Shown one piece after another: positions 54,754-64,000 of a stretch of DNA of 64,000 nucleotides. Both the position numbers and the translations under genes were made by a program. The notes beneath the pieces were generated by a model. That model was not told the DNA's origin and made no database searches. It worked only from the letters and a program-made list of their open reading frames with translations. Each line of letters begins with the position of its first letter. Position 1 is the stretch's first letter. Location of the stretch: NCBI GenBank assembly GCA_026873275.1, contig JANTUC010000021.1, positions 17,298 to 81,297 on the forward strand. Direction: 5' to 3'. This DNA is from Pseudopithomyces maydicus (lineage: Eukaryota > Ascomycota > Dothideomycetes > Pleosporales > Didymosphaeriaceae).

Positions 54754-55270
54754 GGCAGGAAATGGGCAAGTCGGAGCGGACGGGTATGACGCGGCCTCAG
54801 TAATTCAATGTACCATAGTTATACGATTAGATCATTTTGGTAATCAATATGCTCATTGAAAACCAGTTTATAGCTGTCGCAAAGGAGCAGGCTTCGATAG
54901 AGCTCACCAATAGAGCTGGTCAGATCACGGAGCGGTGCAACTAGAGCTCCAAAGCTCAGTATACACATGTATATTCAGCTCTTATAGCTAGATTTCCTAT
55001 ATACCAAACAATCAACTTTTCTTTATGCAACCGATCTCTGTAGTCTATATTTTCCAGATCGACTGTTCTCCAACAATAGCAAATAAGATTCTGACCACAA
55101 GCACAAGCGACATTGGGACCCGTGCGCGAGTGGGTCTGTAATAGGACTAGTGCCATTTACTAGGCAGCCAGTGAAACACCTTCGACCGGTGGCCGGCGGA
55201 CGAACGAAGACACCAACTTTGGTCTCCCCGGACTACCGAGAGCACGCTCACTTATTCCACTCTTCCGAAA
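54754..55270. other. Intergenic, probable promoter of the Zn2Cys6 factor
   Basis: No gene. A GCCGGCGGACGAACG-like GC-rich stretch lies near 55193-55206. Zn2Cys6 proteins often bind CGG triplets, but no clear paired site was seen. Confidence 0.4.
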
Positions 55271-57469
55271 ATGCATTCGAATCGCTCACCAAATGACCGC
55301 ACAAGCCCTAAACCAAAACGCAGGAAGACCCGCAAGGGCACACACAGCTGCTGGGCATGCAAAAGACGAAAGGAGAAGTGCTTTTTCGATCATTCTGCAG
55401 CCACTTGCATTGGATGCCAACGTCGCGGTACTAAGTGTATCAGTCAGGAGTATTCCGATGAAGGTTCGACAGCACCACATGATGGGCCACGCCAGTTGGG
55501 AGATCGGCTTGTCAGGGTCGAGGCTTTGATCGAACAACTGATGGAGAAAAAGGAAAGTCAAAGATCTGTCCAAGATAGTGACCACCACTGTGGAATGCCT
55601 TCGTCGGGTTATTCAACTCAAGGGCCGCAGACGAAAATACCAGCAACGCAAACGTCCTGCACAAGTACGCCTTTATACGCTCCCTCGGAACCAGGACCCA
55701 TCAGCTCTATCCGTTTCAACACTTCGATCGACCACGCAGCTCTCTCACAAACCCTCTTCAACGCCCTTCCTTCTCCATCCGACACCCAAAAGATAATAGA
55801 AGCAAGCCACCACACCTTCTACATGTTGGAAGAGATCCTAACCATCCCCTACAAAACCGTCTGTCTAACCGGTCTCCGCTCGCCCTCCATAACCCTCGCG
55901 CGCCCAAACCCATCCACCCACCCCGTCCTAATAGCCCGACATATGCTACGCCTCGCATATATCCTGCAACAGGCCAGACATAACCCCCGCATACATATCG
56001 ATGTTCTTTCCGAACCCGTCTTGCAGCTAGAACAACGACTTTTTGATGTATCAGTACGCCTGGTTTCTACTCAGGATAGACTACTCTCCTCCATCGAAGC
56101 ACTGGAATGCATAATGCTTGAAGGAATGTACCACGCCAACGGCGGTGGAATCCGCCTCAGCTGGGCCGCCGGTCGCCGCAGCATGCTGCTTGCTCAACTA
56201 ATGGGTCTGAATCGACCTGCCTCTCGTATTGGATTTCAGACCTTAGATCCTGGATCAAGGGCTGATACGAGGTTCATGTGGTTTCGCATCGTGCATTTTG
56301 ACCGATACGCTAGTTTGTTACTTGGGTTGCCGCAGGGGACGGGGGACACAAGTATTGTCGATGCGGAGGTGCTAGAGCAGGTTTCAGAGTACGAGCGGTT
56401 AGAACGAAGGCATTGTGGGATTGTTGCGGAGATACTGGAGCGTAATGAATCGAAGCATGATCAGAAGGTGGACAGGGAGTTAACGAGGAGACTTGATGCC
56501 GAACTTCAAAAAGCAGCAAGATGTGTGCCAGCCCAATGGTGGCTCATGCCCGATCTGAATAACAACGATGAAGAAGACGACGAGGAGATGTACTGGAAGT
56601 TGAAAACGATGGGGGTGCAGATGTATCATTCTCACATCCTTATACATCTTCACCTACCCTACATGCTGCGTCCCTCCTCCTCTACGCCCCCAGCTTCCAT
56701 ACCACATCAGCAACAGCTATCAGAGGAGAAACTGTACTCGAAGATCGTCTGCGTAAACGCTGCCCGTGAGATCCTGCGCCGCTTCGTCGTTCTCCAAAAA
56801 TCAACCCGTATAGCCTTCAGCTGCTGTACCACCTCTTTCGTCGCGCTCATGGCCGCTTTAACGCTCCTCCTCGTGCATCTAGATAGTCACAAACACTCTT
56901 CCACAGCCTCCGACCCCGATAAATTATTGCCGCAAGATAGCTTTTTGGCACACCAGTATCCCAGTGACAGAGCAATGATGGAGCAAGTCGCCGACGCAAT
57001 ATCCGAGATGCGCATGAGAGAGAAGGAAGAAGACATTTTCAGTGTGAGGGCGAGTGGGTTGTTGAGGAGATTGCTGGTTATTGATGAGATGGCCGCTTCA
57101 GGGAATGTGGGAAGAGCGAGAGATGTCACTGTTGTTGCTCATGGCTCTGGAGAGGAATACAGTGAAGAATATGGGGATCTGCAGGTGGGTGAAGATGCAA
57201 TAGTACGAGTTCATATACCGTATGTTGGGATTGTTAGGATTGCGAGGGAGGGTACTGTTACGAGGGAGACGAGAAGAGCACCCACACAGCATCAGAACCA
57301 GAGTTCCGCGTTACAGGACGATGATCAAACGTTCGGCGACGCGACAGATCTGTCTTTCGACTCGTTCCTGCCTGATCTCATAGCTGGGCCCGAGGATTGG
57401 TCTTTGCAAGGTGTGGATATGGCTTTCTTTGATGGTCTCATGGACAGCAGAGACGCAGAAAGGATGTAA
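55271..57469 (+). CDS. Zn2Cys6 transcription factor
   Basis: Intronless, 732 aa. The DNA-binding domain sits near the N-terminus: basic PKPKRRKTRKG, then CWACKRRKEKCFFDHSAATC, IGC and QRRGTKC, the six-Cys C-x2-C-x6-C-...-C-x2-C-x6-C pattern. A linker, coiled-coil-like region (LGDRLVRVEALIEQLME) and a long helical middle region follow, in the position of the fungal-specific transcription-factor domain (ARHMLRLAYILQQ..., SWAAGRRSMLLAQLMGL..., RFMWFRIVHFDRYASLLLGLPQG). The acidic C-terminus (QDDDQTFGDATDLSFDSFLPDL) may be an activation domain. Located 0.5 kb downstream of an efflux pump, which it may control. GTGCRs of this size are common near fungal telomeres. Confidence 0.93.
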   Translation: MHSNRSPNDRTSPKPKRRKTRKGTHSCWACKRRKEKCFFDHSAATCIGCQRRGTKCISQEYSDEGSTAPHDGPRQLGDRLVRVEALIEQLMEKKESQRSVQDSDHHCGMPSSGYSTQGPQTKIPATQTSCTSTPLYAPSEPGPISSIRFNTSIDHAALSQTLFNALPSPSDTQKIIEASHHTFYMLEEILTIPYKTVCLTGLRSPSITLARPNPSTHPVLIARHMLRLAYILQQARHNPRIHIDVLSEPVLQLEQRLFDVSVRLVSTQDRLLSSIEALECIMLEGMYHANGGGIRLSWAAGRRSMLLAQLMGLNRPASRIGFQTLDPGSRADTRFMWFRIVHFDRYASLLLGLPQGTGDTSIVDAEVLEQVSEYERLERRHCGIVAEILERNESKHDQKVDRELTRRLDAELQKAARCVPAQWWLMPDLNNNDEEDDEEMYWKLKTMGVQMYHSHILIHLHLPYMLRPSSSTPPASIPHQQQLSEEKLYSKIVCVNAAREILRRFVVLQKSTRIAFSCCTTSFVALMAALTLLLVHLDSHKHSSTASDPDKLLPQDSFLAHQYPSDRAMMEQVADAISEMRMREKEEDIFSVRASGLLRRLLVIDEMAASGNVGRARDVTVVAHGSGEEYSEEYGDLQVGEDAIVRVHIPYVGIVRIAREGTVTRETRRAPTQHQNQSSALQDDDQTFGDATDLSFDSFLPDLIAGPEDWSLQGVDMAFFDGLMDSRDAERM

Positions 57470-59951
57470 TAAGGTGGTTTACTAAGACGAGGGTTAATAT
57501 TGAATCAATATCTTTAACATTTACAAAGCTTAACAGTACATTATTAGGAACAAATTGGTATATAATAGTCAATTCTAAGCTTTGTCTTGCGAGTTTTTAT
57601 CGCTTGTACAAACACCGCTTCAGCGTCTGCCTATCAGCCTTGGTTCCCGTACGACGATACTAGGTTCGCCATGTTAGTCAGCATATCCGGGTGCTCCACT
57701 TCTGAGATTGTCTTCCTAATCTTTAATGAATCAGAGCCCATATCGTACGCTTTTACTGTACTATTCTACCTCGCCTGCACACCATCTCGCTTTGAAGATA
57801 ACAGAATTCCATGCTTCAGCGGCTTTCCTTTTCCACTAGGCGACTGTTTAACGCATCGCATGTGGGAACAATGTCCAGCACACAGGCCAGGTTTTATGCC
57901 ATCCTATCAGATAGCTGTTGTTCATAAGCCTTACATAGGTCTCTTTCCACAACTCCAGCTTGTTGCTTAGCTCCACCACTTCTTGCTCTAGAACTGCACT
58001 AGTCGATGCATCTTAACCTCCTATCTGTCTGCGTGCTGCTGTGGCTTCGAAGCCGAAATTATACATAGAACTCAGACCAATAGCTGCTACAGATGCTACT
58101 GCACCTATAGTTTGAGTAATTTTCATTTCTATAACTAGAAAAAGGGCGCGCTGTCTAGTAACTCTAAGTTATTATTTTTACAGCACAGCATGAAATGAGC
58201 ACATTTTTTTTTACAAGTAGCCAAGCTTCTTAATTGCTACCACTTAGCCTTGTTTAGTTAATTTCGTTAGTACTGGTTAAACTCTTCCAGTTATATAAGA
58301 CCTACTATGCAGCTGAACCATGATACACGCTTCGAGCCATTTTAGAATAGGTCGTTGAACACTGCTGCACCCCGCACTTAGATTAATTGAAAATCATGGC
58401 GTGATACTTATATGCCAAGGAGAGCTGAGGTAGAGCATGTGAAGTTGGCTCAGCTCTTAGCCGCCATAACCCGCACCTTACTTTAGATGATGAGTTAGCT
58501 TGTTTAGATGTGCGCACTAAAAATGTACAGCTAGCATTAGGGATTTCTTCCGTAGGTTTGCATCGTCACCATCACTCACCCCGAATTGCTACATATTGTG
58601 TGAGCATAAGCGTCGTAATTAGGTAAGTCAAGGTCATCAGTCGCGTGCCCACGCTTTATCGGCGATGGCATTAGTTCTACTGGAATGCGATCGGAGGGGC
58701 TGTTGACCAGGTTCACCTCAGCATGAGACGCTGACATCGCTGGGCGCTTATTAAACTAGGCAGCGAAGGACAGCACAAACAAATGCAAGCAATAAATCTG
58801 TTGTACCTCTCTTACTTTATATAAGGATGATATCACGTCATGCCTCTCCTTTCCATTCTGCTTTCTTGTTCGAATTTCAACGCGCGAGCTTTGATAGAGC
58901 CGGCCGGATCCAGTACCGCAAATGTCCACGAAGACCCGAGCTCATTCATTGCGTGTAGCGTGTTTCTGTTGGACGTACGGCAATTACCGAAATGTCTCAA
59001 AGGAACTTTTTGCTAGGGAGAAAGCCAGCCATGAACAGACTGACGTGCGCGAGGAACACATGTTTTCGAATCGGATAGCAGCAAACTTTCAGCCCTTCTT
59101 CAGCTGCCCCTCAGCTTATCCACAGCCGCCTCTCAGCTCGTCCTTGGCCATCTCTCAGCTCTTTTTTTAGCTGTCTCTCAGTCGCCTCACAGCTCGTCCT
59201 TACCTATTCTCATCTCCCTGCTTGTCTATTGCTTCGTTGCTATGGGCTTTCCTTATCACGGTATGTTCCTCAACGTAGTATCCCCAATGGAAACATTTGG
59301 CTTAGACTCTTGGGGTAATTTGTCCCGCGCAAATCTCAGTGACGTGTCGAAGCTGTATCTACAGTAAGACCTGCTTAACAGCACCATGCTGCGTGCTCCG
59401 CAGACTGGTCCGGCCCCTCCACCATTAAGGTCCGATCGATAAGATTGAAAATTGAAGCCTGGCTCTATTCGTCAGCTCACCGCGACTATTTTTTCAGGAC
59501 GATAGTTCAGCCCCTCAGCTGGGGCACTTCGCGTAGTTGAATGCGATGGTATGCGAGAATAGTGGAGTTGAGGATACAAAGCGTCACGACACTTTAGTGT
59601 GTAGAACTCTAGACAGGCTTCCTGGCAATCCTGTACCAAGTTAGTATAGGGTCGCAGTGCACTATGCAAGGTAGGCAAAATCAGAGAGGACATTAAGTCG
59701 TAGGTACTACAAATCCTAGATCGTGGATTTTCACCTGAGCTCCACGTATGGGCAATCTGGTAGACGCCAAACGCATGCGTATGTCAGGACATGCGTATGT
59801 CAGGACCTATGGCGATCGCGTGGAGCAAACCCCGGTACACGAATGTGCAAGCGAGTGTGTAAAAGTTCACTGTATAGTGGCTTTCTTCATATCAAATATG
59901 CACTGGGATTGCTCTGGGAATGTTCAAGATAGAACCATTCTTCAAACCTCT
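57470..59951. other. Long subtelomeric intergenic region
   Basis: About 2.5 kb without a supported gene. It contains a weak candidate: TATATAA at 58816-58822 followed, about 100 bases later, by an 82-codon ORF starting at ATG 58922, with no known motif. A CTCTCAGCT-like imperfect repeat lies at about 59107-59195. Nothing matches a transposon. Confidence 0.45.
58922..59170 (+). CDS. Small hypothetical ORF with an upstream TATA box (weak)
   Basis: 82 aa, MSTKTRAHSLRVACFCWTYG... The ATG lies about 100 bases after TATATAA (58816-58822) with a pyrimidine-rich leader between, as in real fungal promoters. No homology pattern, no signal peptide, and the 3' half is encoded by a low-complexity CTCTCAGCT-type stretch. 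Could equally be chance. Confidence 0.15.
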   Translation: MSTKTRAHSLRVACFCWTYGNYRNVSKELFAREKASHEQTDVREEHMFSNRIAANFQPFFSCPSAYPQPPLSSSLAISQLFF

Positions 59952-60546
59952 ATGATGTTCTTTACCTACTTCATTCTTGCTTCATTGTCTATTCCGACCG
60001 CTGTCTCGAACCAGCACGGTTTCTCTTTAAACCCGCACACTTTCGCCAAACGCCAGCAGTATCATCCAAATCCGCGACAATGTGGCCCTGGAGCCACATG
60101 CGAGGAATCTTGTGGTGCTGGGACTCAGCTTTGTAGCGACCCGGATACATTCTTCTGCTACAGTCCAGATAAGCCAGAGACATGTTGCGAACCCGGCTTA
60201 CCTACTTCCTGTGAGTGACGTACTAACAGTGATGCCTATGTCCCTCTGCTCACACATCTTCCCAGGGGCTTGTAATGGCGGTGATTACTGCCTTATCGAT
60301 GGCTGGTGCTGTCCTAGTGGCGTAGACCCTCAAGCATGTGCTCTATCCTTGAGCGTCAGCTTGCCAGCCACCTTCGTTGGTCTCACTGTTACATCTTCTG
60401 TCTCAAATATGACGTCTACTGTCACTACCCCGATTTTGACATCGACTTTACTTCCCGAATTCACCGGCGCAGCCAGTCCGAACACCTTTACAGGCGCGAA
60501 CGGTCTATTGTATAGTGTCTTAATCATAGTTGGGAACTTATTTTAG
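59952..60546 (+). CDS. Small Cys-rich secreted protein, probably GPI-anchored
   Basis: Two exons, 59952-60210 and 60266-60546, with a 55-nt GTGAGT...CAG intron; 179 aa. The start is the first of two adjacent ATGs (MMFFTYFILASLSIPTAVS), a signal peptide. A Lys-Arg site (FAKRQQYHPN) follows. The middle has Cys-rich blocks: QCGPGATCEESCGAGTQLC, CYSPDKPETCC, then CNGGDYCLIDGWCCPSG after the intron. The C-terminal part is Ser/Thr-rich and ends in a hydrophobic tail (GLLYSVLIIVGNLF) with a preceding small-residue stretch, as in GPI-anchored fungal wall proteins. No enzyme motif. The frame is open further upstream to 59748 without signal features, so the upstream extension is rejected. Confidence 0.7.
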
Positions 60547-61391
60547 GCAACCTATTGGCATTATTGTCGGACTGCAGGCGCTTAAAGTACTGCTTTTGGA
60601 CTTAATTATAATACCTAGCCTTAGTCTTGAGGGACTTCTTCATAGCTGCACAAATCTCCCTAACACAGGACATGCGGACGAAGGTCTACGTTATTATAGC
60701 CTAGTGTTTTGATCACTCTTGAGTCCTTAGCTAGCACAATTGAACAAGGCTTCCATGACAGATGGTTATGCCGTAGTGCATCTATTTTCCCAACGTCTGT
60801 TCACAAATTTTCCAATACGCATTTTTAGGTTGGCCATTACTTGAAAGTCGGCATAAATCGCAGGCAGTTCTGTACCAATGGCTCAGTTGTCTTGAACAAC
60901 TAGAGTCTACAATAAAGGCATCTCATTCTTACGCTATCCAGTGGGGAGACAATCTTTTTTCCAACCAGTTTTCATGCCATCGAATTTACTAGACACCTTT
61001 TTAACATCCTACAAAACATAAAGGAATTCATACCATACCGTATTTTAGACAGCATGTTTGACATGTACGCTATGGTGTTCTTCGCTGGCTTGAGCACAAT
61101 GTGGTCAATCTAATAAAACGCCCAGATTAGCTACTGGTTGCCTATTTAGCTAAGGCTCATTGCACAGACACGTGTCCTCCTTCCAAACTTTTCATATTCA
61201 AGTGGTCGCTGTTTTGTATTTGCGTCGTTCAGTGCCAGAAAAACTCTCGGAAAAGGGTATGGAGCCTAGTTAGCATGAGTGTAAAATGAGCTACCAAACT
61301 ACAGCAATGGCGCTGCACTTGGTGTTCGTTGTTTGGTGACATGCTGTGGCGCGTGAGCTACATACGGATCAGGCATCCTTTGATGTGCGCA
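60547..61391. other. Intergenic
   Basis: No supported gene; 3' flanks of the Cys-rich gene (+) and the DUF3433 gene (-). Confidence 0.5.
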
Positions 61392-63170
61392 CTATGCATG
61401 CTCGTGGAAAAGCTGCGTGCACTCGGCGTCTACAGCCTCGGGCTCCACTACAATATTCAACCGCCATGAGCCAGACTCTCGTTCAACCCAACACTTTCTA
61501 TCCAAAAGACTATCATCTGTGTTCGCAGTCTTGGTCTTCTTCCCCGTCGTGCTGATCTGTGTAACCGGCCGTCGAAGACGACCATCGAAGCCGGGCTCGT
61601 GATGGAACTTTGCAAGCAGATGTGAAATATTGCTGTCGTGAAGAAGATTTGCAGCACCGAATAGTCCAATGGGCTCCTCTGCTAGTATACTCGGATGCTT
61701 GTGCAAGTAGATGATGAGGTAAATGGTCTCGACAATGAGTATGACGAAAATCACAAGCATAGCAATTGCCACAGGCTCCACGATATGCAATCGGTTCTCG
61801 GGTATGCGCAAAACGCCCTCTTGCGGAACTTGCCGTGCCAATGGTGGATAGAACTGATCAAGGCAGAGCATGGTATAAATAGCTGCATATACCGTGCTCG
61901 CAGCACTAATCAAACTTTCTTCCGTGAAGTCCAAACCATTGCTGTCGATGTACCTGCCCACCAATTCTGCGAGACGATCCGGTGCGTTGACCTTACTCCC
62001 TATGTTTATGGATTGTACATTGATGACGCCCTGCTCAAACTGTTTGTGTTTTGCATCAGGCAATTCATGGATCACCCGAGAGGTTTCTGAGAAAGAGGGC
62101 CTTTCCGTTAGTCGACCGGTAAGGTCAGTGCTTCTGACGACGCTGACCGTGCCATTGACATTCCAGTACGAAGGAATGCAGGATATCAGAGTCGGGTCTT
62201 GGGTGACGCCAGATGAAAAGACTGGAACGGAGAAAAGCACCATACGTGTGCGACCGGCGATGTCAGGGCAGTCCTGCAGAGAGAATGCTCCCAGGTAGTC
62301 AGCATTATTGGACCCCGTAGCAATATCTCCAGATATGGAGCAATCGCGATCGGTAGCCGAGAAAGCTCGCAGTGCTATGTTGTCCGTCTCGGTCTTTGTG
62401 GTGATCTTTGCGTCACTGATGACCATGCAATCGAGGGAAAGCTGGGAAGTGGTTGCCGGCAAAGAGATGGTGTAGTTCTTGAGGTTTTTTGTAGGTGCAA
62501 TGCGTGGAAGAGCAAAGCGACCATCAGTCCCAGACGGATATGGAGCGGTATAGATCCAGGAAGCAGAAACAAAGTCGAAGAGGCGCCCATAGTCGACGAT
62601 AGAAATATCGACAGTCGTATTGAGGATAGAAAGCAGATTGAAAGTTGCGTTGGTCGCAGTAAGCTCCTCCCCTTCGGTGAAAAGGCCTCCAGCCAACGGT
62701 ACTAGCGCAATTGATACCACGAAGGAAAACAGCATGCATAGACCAAGGAAGATGTGACGATTCCGAAGTGCTTTGTACCATGCCACGATGCTCAGTGATG
62801 TACGATAGTCAACATAGATTGACTTTCGTATCTTGGTGGGGCGAATAGACGAGGACTTGTGTAATTCGATGAACGGAATCTCAACGACGAGAGCTGAGAC
62901 GATAGCTTCGCGGAAGAGACGATAGAGCGTAAAGACGACGACTGGTAACGTTGTCCATAGTAGAGGTTGACCGCGATCGAGTGCGCCTTGCACGCTGAAA
63001 AGTGCTGAGCCGTATCCTCGAAATCCAACGTTGATGAAGCCTGCGTGTATGTGCGAAACAACCCAAAGGGCTATGATGGCAGTAGTGAGGCTGACTTCTG
63101 CCAATAACAGAAGAAACACTATCCCGGGACGGAGAACGATGGACCGCCATTGAACTCGTTCGGGCGGCAT
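61392..63170 (-). CDS. DUF3433-family fungal membrane protein
   Basis: Intronless, 592 aa from ATG 63168-63170. N-terminal hydrophobic helix (VFLLLLAEVSLTTAIIALWVVSH), a second near WTTLPVVVFTLYRLFREAIVSAL, then the family-typical PFIELHK and DYRTSLSIVAWYKALRNRHIFLGLCMLFSFVVSIALVPLAGGLF. A long N-glycosylated extracellular part (many N-x-S/T) is followed by a C-terminal helix (AIAMLVIFVILIVETIYLIIYLHKHP) and a cytosolic tail with LAEEPIGLFGAANLLHDSNI. DUF3433 proteins are common in fungi, often with two such modules; this one has a single copy, so it may be short or lack a 5' half. Function unknown; gene lies about 0.7 kb from the telomere. Confidence 0.75.
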   Translation of the reverse strand: MPPERVQWRSIVLRPGIVFLLLLAEVSLTTAIIALWVVSHIHAGFINVGFRGYGSALFSVQGALDRGQPLLWTTLPVVVFTLYRLFREAIVSALVVEIPFIELHKSSSIRPTKIRKSIYVDYRTSLSIVAWYKALRNRHIFLGLCMLFSFVVSIALVPLAGGLFTEGEELTATNATFNLLSILNTTVDISIVDYGRLFDFVSASWIYTAPYPSGTDGRFALPRIAPTKNLKNYTISLPATTSQLSLDCMVISDAKITTKTETDNIALRAFSATDRDCSISGDIATGSNNADYLGAFSLQDCPDIAGRTRMVLFSVPVFSSGVTQDPTLISCIPSYWNVNGTVSVVRSTDLTGRLTERPSFSETSRVIHELPDAKHKQFEQGVINVQSINIGSKVNAPDRLAELVGRYIDSNGLDFTEESLISAASTVYAAIYTMLCLDQFYPPLARQVPQEGVLRIPENRLHIVEPVAIAMLVIFVILIVETIYLIIYLHKHPSILAEEPIGLFGAANLLHDSNISHLLAKFHHEPGFDGRLRRPVTQISTTGKKTKTANTDDSLLDRKCWVERESGSWRLNIVVEPEAVDAECTQLFHEHA

Positions 63171-63677
63171 TGCAAAAGTCTGCGTATAGAGTAAAGTCGT
63201 TATTCTTGAAGCTTAGAAGGGTTGCAGACTAAATGTTGTTGAAACGCATATTCTGGACTGCCACATGGCTTTGCTGCCGGTTGTGATAATACCTGCGTTC
63301 TCGAGCTGAACGCACGTGCTGCACATTTAACATGGTTTGACACCAGCCTTTGCTAGCAAAGCTAGGTTCTCAGCCGTTGGTTCAGGCTCGTATTCGTTAG
63401 GTTGTCATGCAAGCTACTTTAAGCGAGGCGTTCGAAGTGATCTAGGGCCTGGTCAGCTGAAGGTGAACGTGCAGAACACGTTATTGTGCAAGAGCTAACT
63501 AAGAACAAAAGTGATCTTAGCTTTCCGTGCCGGGATATCCTGGCGTGTGTTGAGGAAGGGGGTGGGGTTGCTCGGCATTCCCAGCTGAGAAAAGTTGTTA
63601 AAGCCAAGGATCTGTCACTACAGCTCATTTAAACATACTCACCTCTCAGAGAGCCATTTTAACGTCCAACTTCGGCC
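63171..63677. other. Intergenic
   Basis: About 500 bases between the divergent DUF3433 gene and the telomere-truncated ORF. It may hold the promoter of either. No repeat or ORF of note. Confidence 0.45.
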
Positions 63678-63873
63678 ATGATTGTAAGCATTTTAACAAG
63701 TCTCTCGGGGCTGGCCGCAGCCGAGTCAATCACTGAGTCAGACTTTATCATGAATCCCACCGACTGCCTGGGAACTATTGTTACCTTGAGTAGCTGCACC
63801 TCGATGCTCAACAAAGCACAAACCTGTTTTGATACAAATGACTCGGAGGTACAGGCAGGCTGTTACTGTCTTT
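63678..63873 (+). pseudogene. Small secreted Cys-rich protein gene truncated by the telomere
   Basis: The ORF starts MIVSILTSLSGLAAAESI, signal-peptide-like, then PTDCLGTIVTLSSCTSMLNKAQTC and AGCYCL. Four or more cysteines and the spacing fit a small secreted protein. At 63874 the coding sequence meets GGGTTAGGG and the frame continues as Val-Arg repeats from telomeric DNA until a stop near 63924. The gene is therefore cut by the chromosome end and its 3' part is lost. Family unknown. Confidence 0.6.
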
Positions 63874-64000
63874 GGGTTAGGGTTAGGGTTAGGGTTAGGA
63901 GGTTAGGGTTAGGGTTAGAGGGTTAGGGTTAGGGTTAGGGTTAGGGTTAGGGTTAGGGTTAGGGTTAGGGTTAGGGTTAGGGTTAGGGTTAGGGTTAGGG
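63874..64000 (+). repeat. Telomere, (TTAGGG)n
   Basis: About 20 TTAGGG units with the G-rich strand running 5' to 3' to the window end, as expected at the right end of a chromosome. Two variant units near the inner edge (TTAGGAGG and TTAGAGGG) interrupt the array; the outer part is perfect. Confidence 0.98.

Noticed and set aside
58816..59170. Small gene with TATA box at 58.8 kb as a firm call
   Set aside because: The promoter-like spacing is suggestive, but the 82-aa product shows no motif and is partly low complexity; kept only as a weak feature.
1..64000. CRISPR arrays, rRNA genes, PKS or NRPS genes, intact transposons
   Set aside because: None seen. The only tandem arrays are microsatellites, the peptide repeats and the telomere, and no transposase or reverse-transcriptase motif was found.

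Overview
The window is the right end of a chromosome of a filamentous ascomycete (Pezizomycotina). It ends at 64000 in an array of TTAGGG repeats. Genes have short introns (about 44-120 nt) with fungal splice signals. The families seen are typical of this group: Het-C, a HET-domain protein, a Zn2Cys6 regulator, MFS pumps, a UstYa/DUF3328 oxidase, BTB proteins and a CBM18 chitin-binding protein. The genus cannot be named from the sequence.

Layout. (1) 1-22 kb is mostly conserved gene space. It holds a very unusual IDO-like/flavin reductase/cytochrome b5 fusion (1.6-4.6 kb, -), a nitroreductase (7.5-8.5, -), a 14-TM-type MFS pump (9.5-11.1, +), an NmrA-like relic (11.2-12.0, -), a BYS1-like secreted protein (13.2-13.8, +), an AT-rich island (13.9-15.4), a mitochondrial-type TilS (15.8-17.7, -) divergent from the HSP10 co-chaperonin (17.9-18.6, +), and Het-C (19.4-22.0, -). 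Microsatellite-rich spacers separate them. (2) 22.5-25.9 kb is the best candidate for an undescribed system: a membrane-anchored UstYa-family oxidase (-) divergent from a secreted, KEX2-processed precursor (+) carrying nine near-identical peptide repeats. This is the minimal signature of a fungal dikaritin-type RiPP pathway. (3) 26.8-38.3 kb holds a SAM-type mitochondrial carrier, a tiny KEX2-processed six-cysteine peptide gene, an SDR, a HET-domain protein, a mucin-like double-CBM18 protein and a PAF-acetylhydrolase-like esterase. (4) 39.6-64 kb is subtelomeric: a decayed membrane-protein gene, an ORF pair split by one in-frame TAG, a BTB protein, two MFS transporters, a 7-exon ubiquitin-like/C2H2 protein, a Zn2Cys6 regulator beside one pump, a GPI-type Cys-rich protein, a DUF3433 protein, and a secreted-protein gene cut off by the telomere.

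How genes may work together. The UstYa oxidase would modify tyrosine- and tryptophan-containing core peptides freed from the precursor by KEX2. The efflux pump at 52.8 kb and the Zn2Cys6 factor at 55.3 kb look like a pump/regulator pair. Het-C and the HET protein both belong to non-self recognition.

Caution on the sequence. Several otherwise good genes (HSP10 twice, Het-C, BYS1-like, the RiPP precursor, and probably UstYa) are each broken by one missing base in a G or C homopolymer. I read these as sequencing or assembly errors, not pseudogenes. Coordinates of exons were derived by hand from splice motifs and frame checks.
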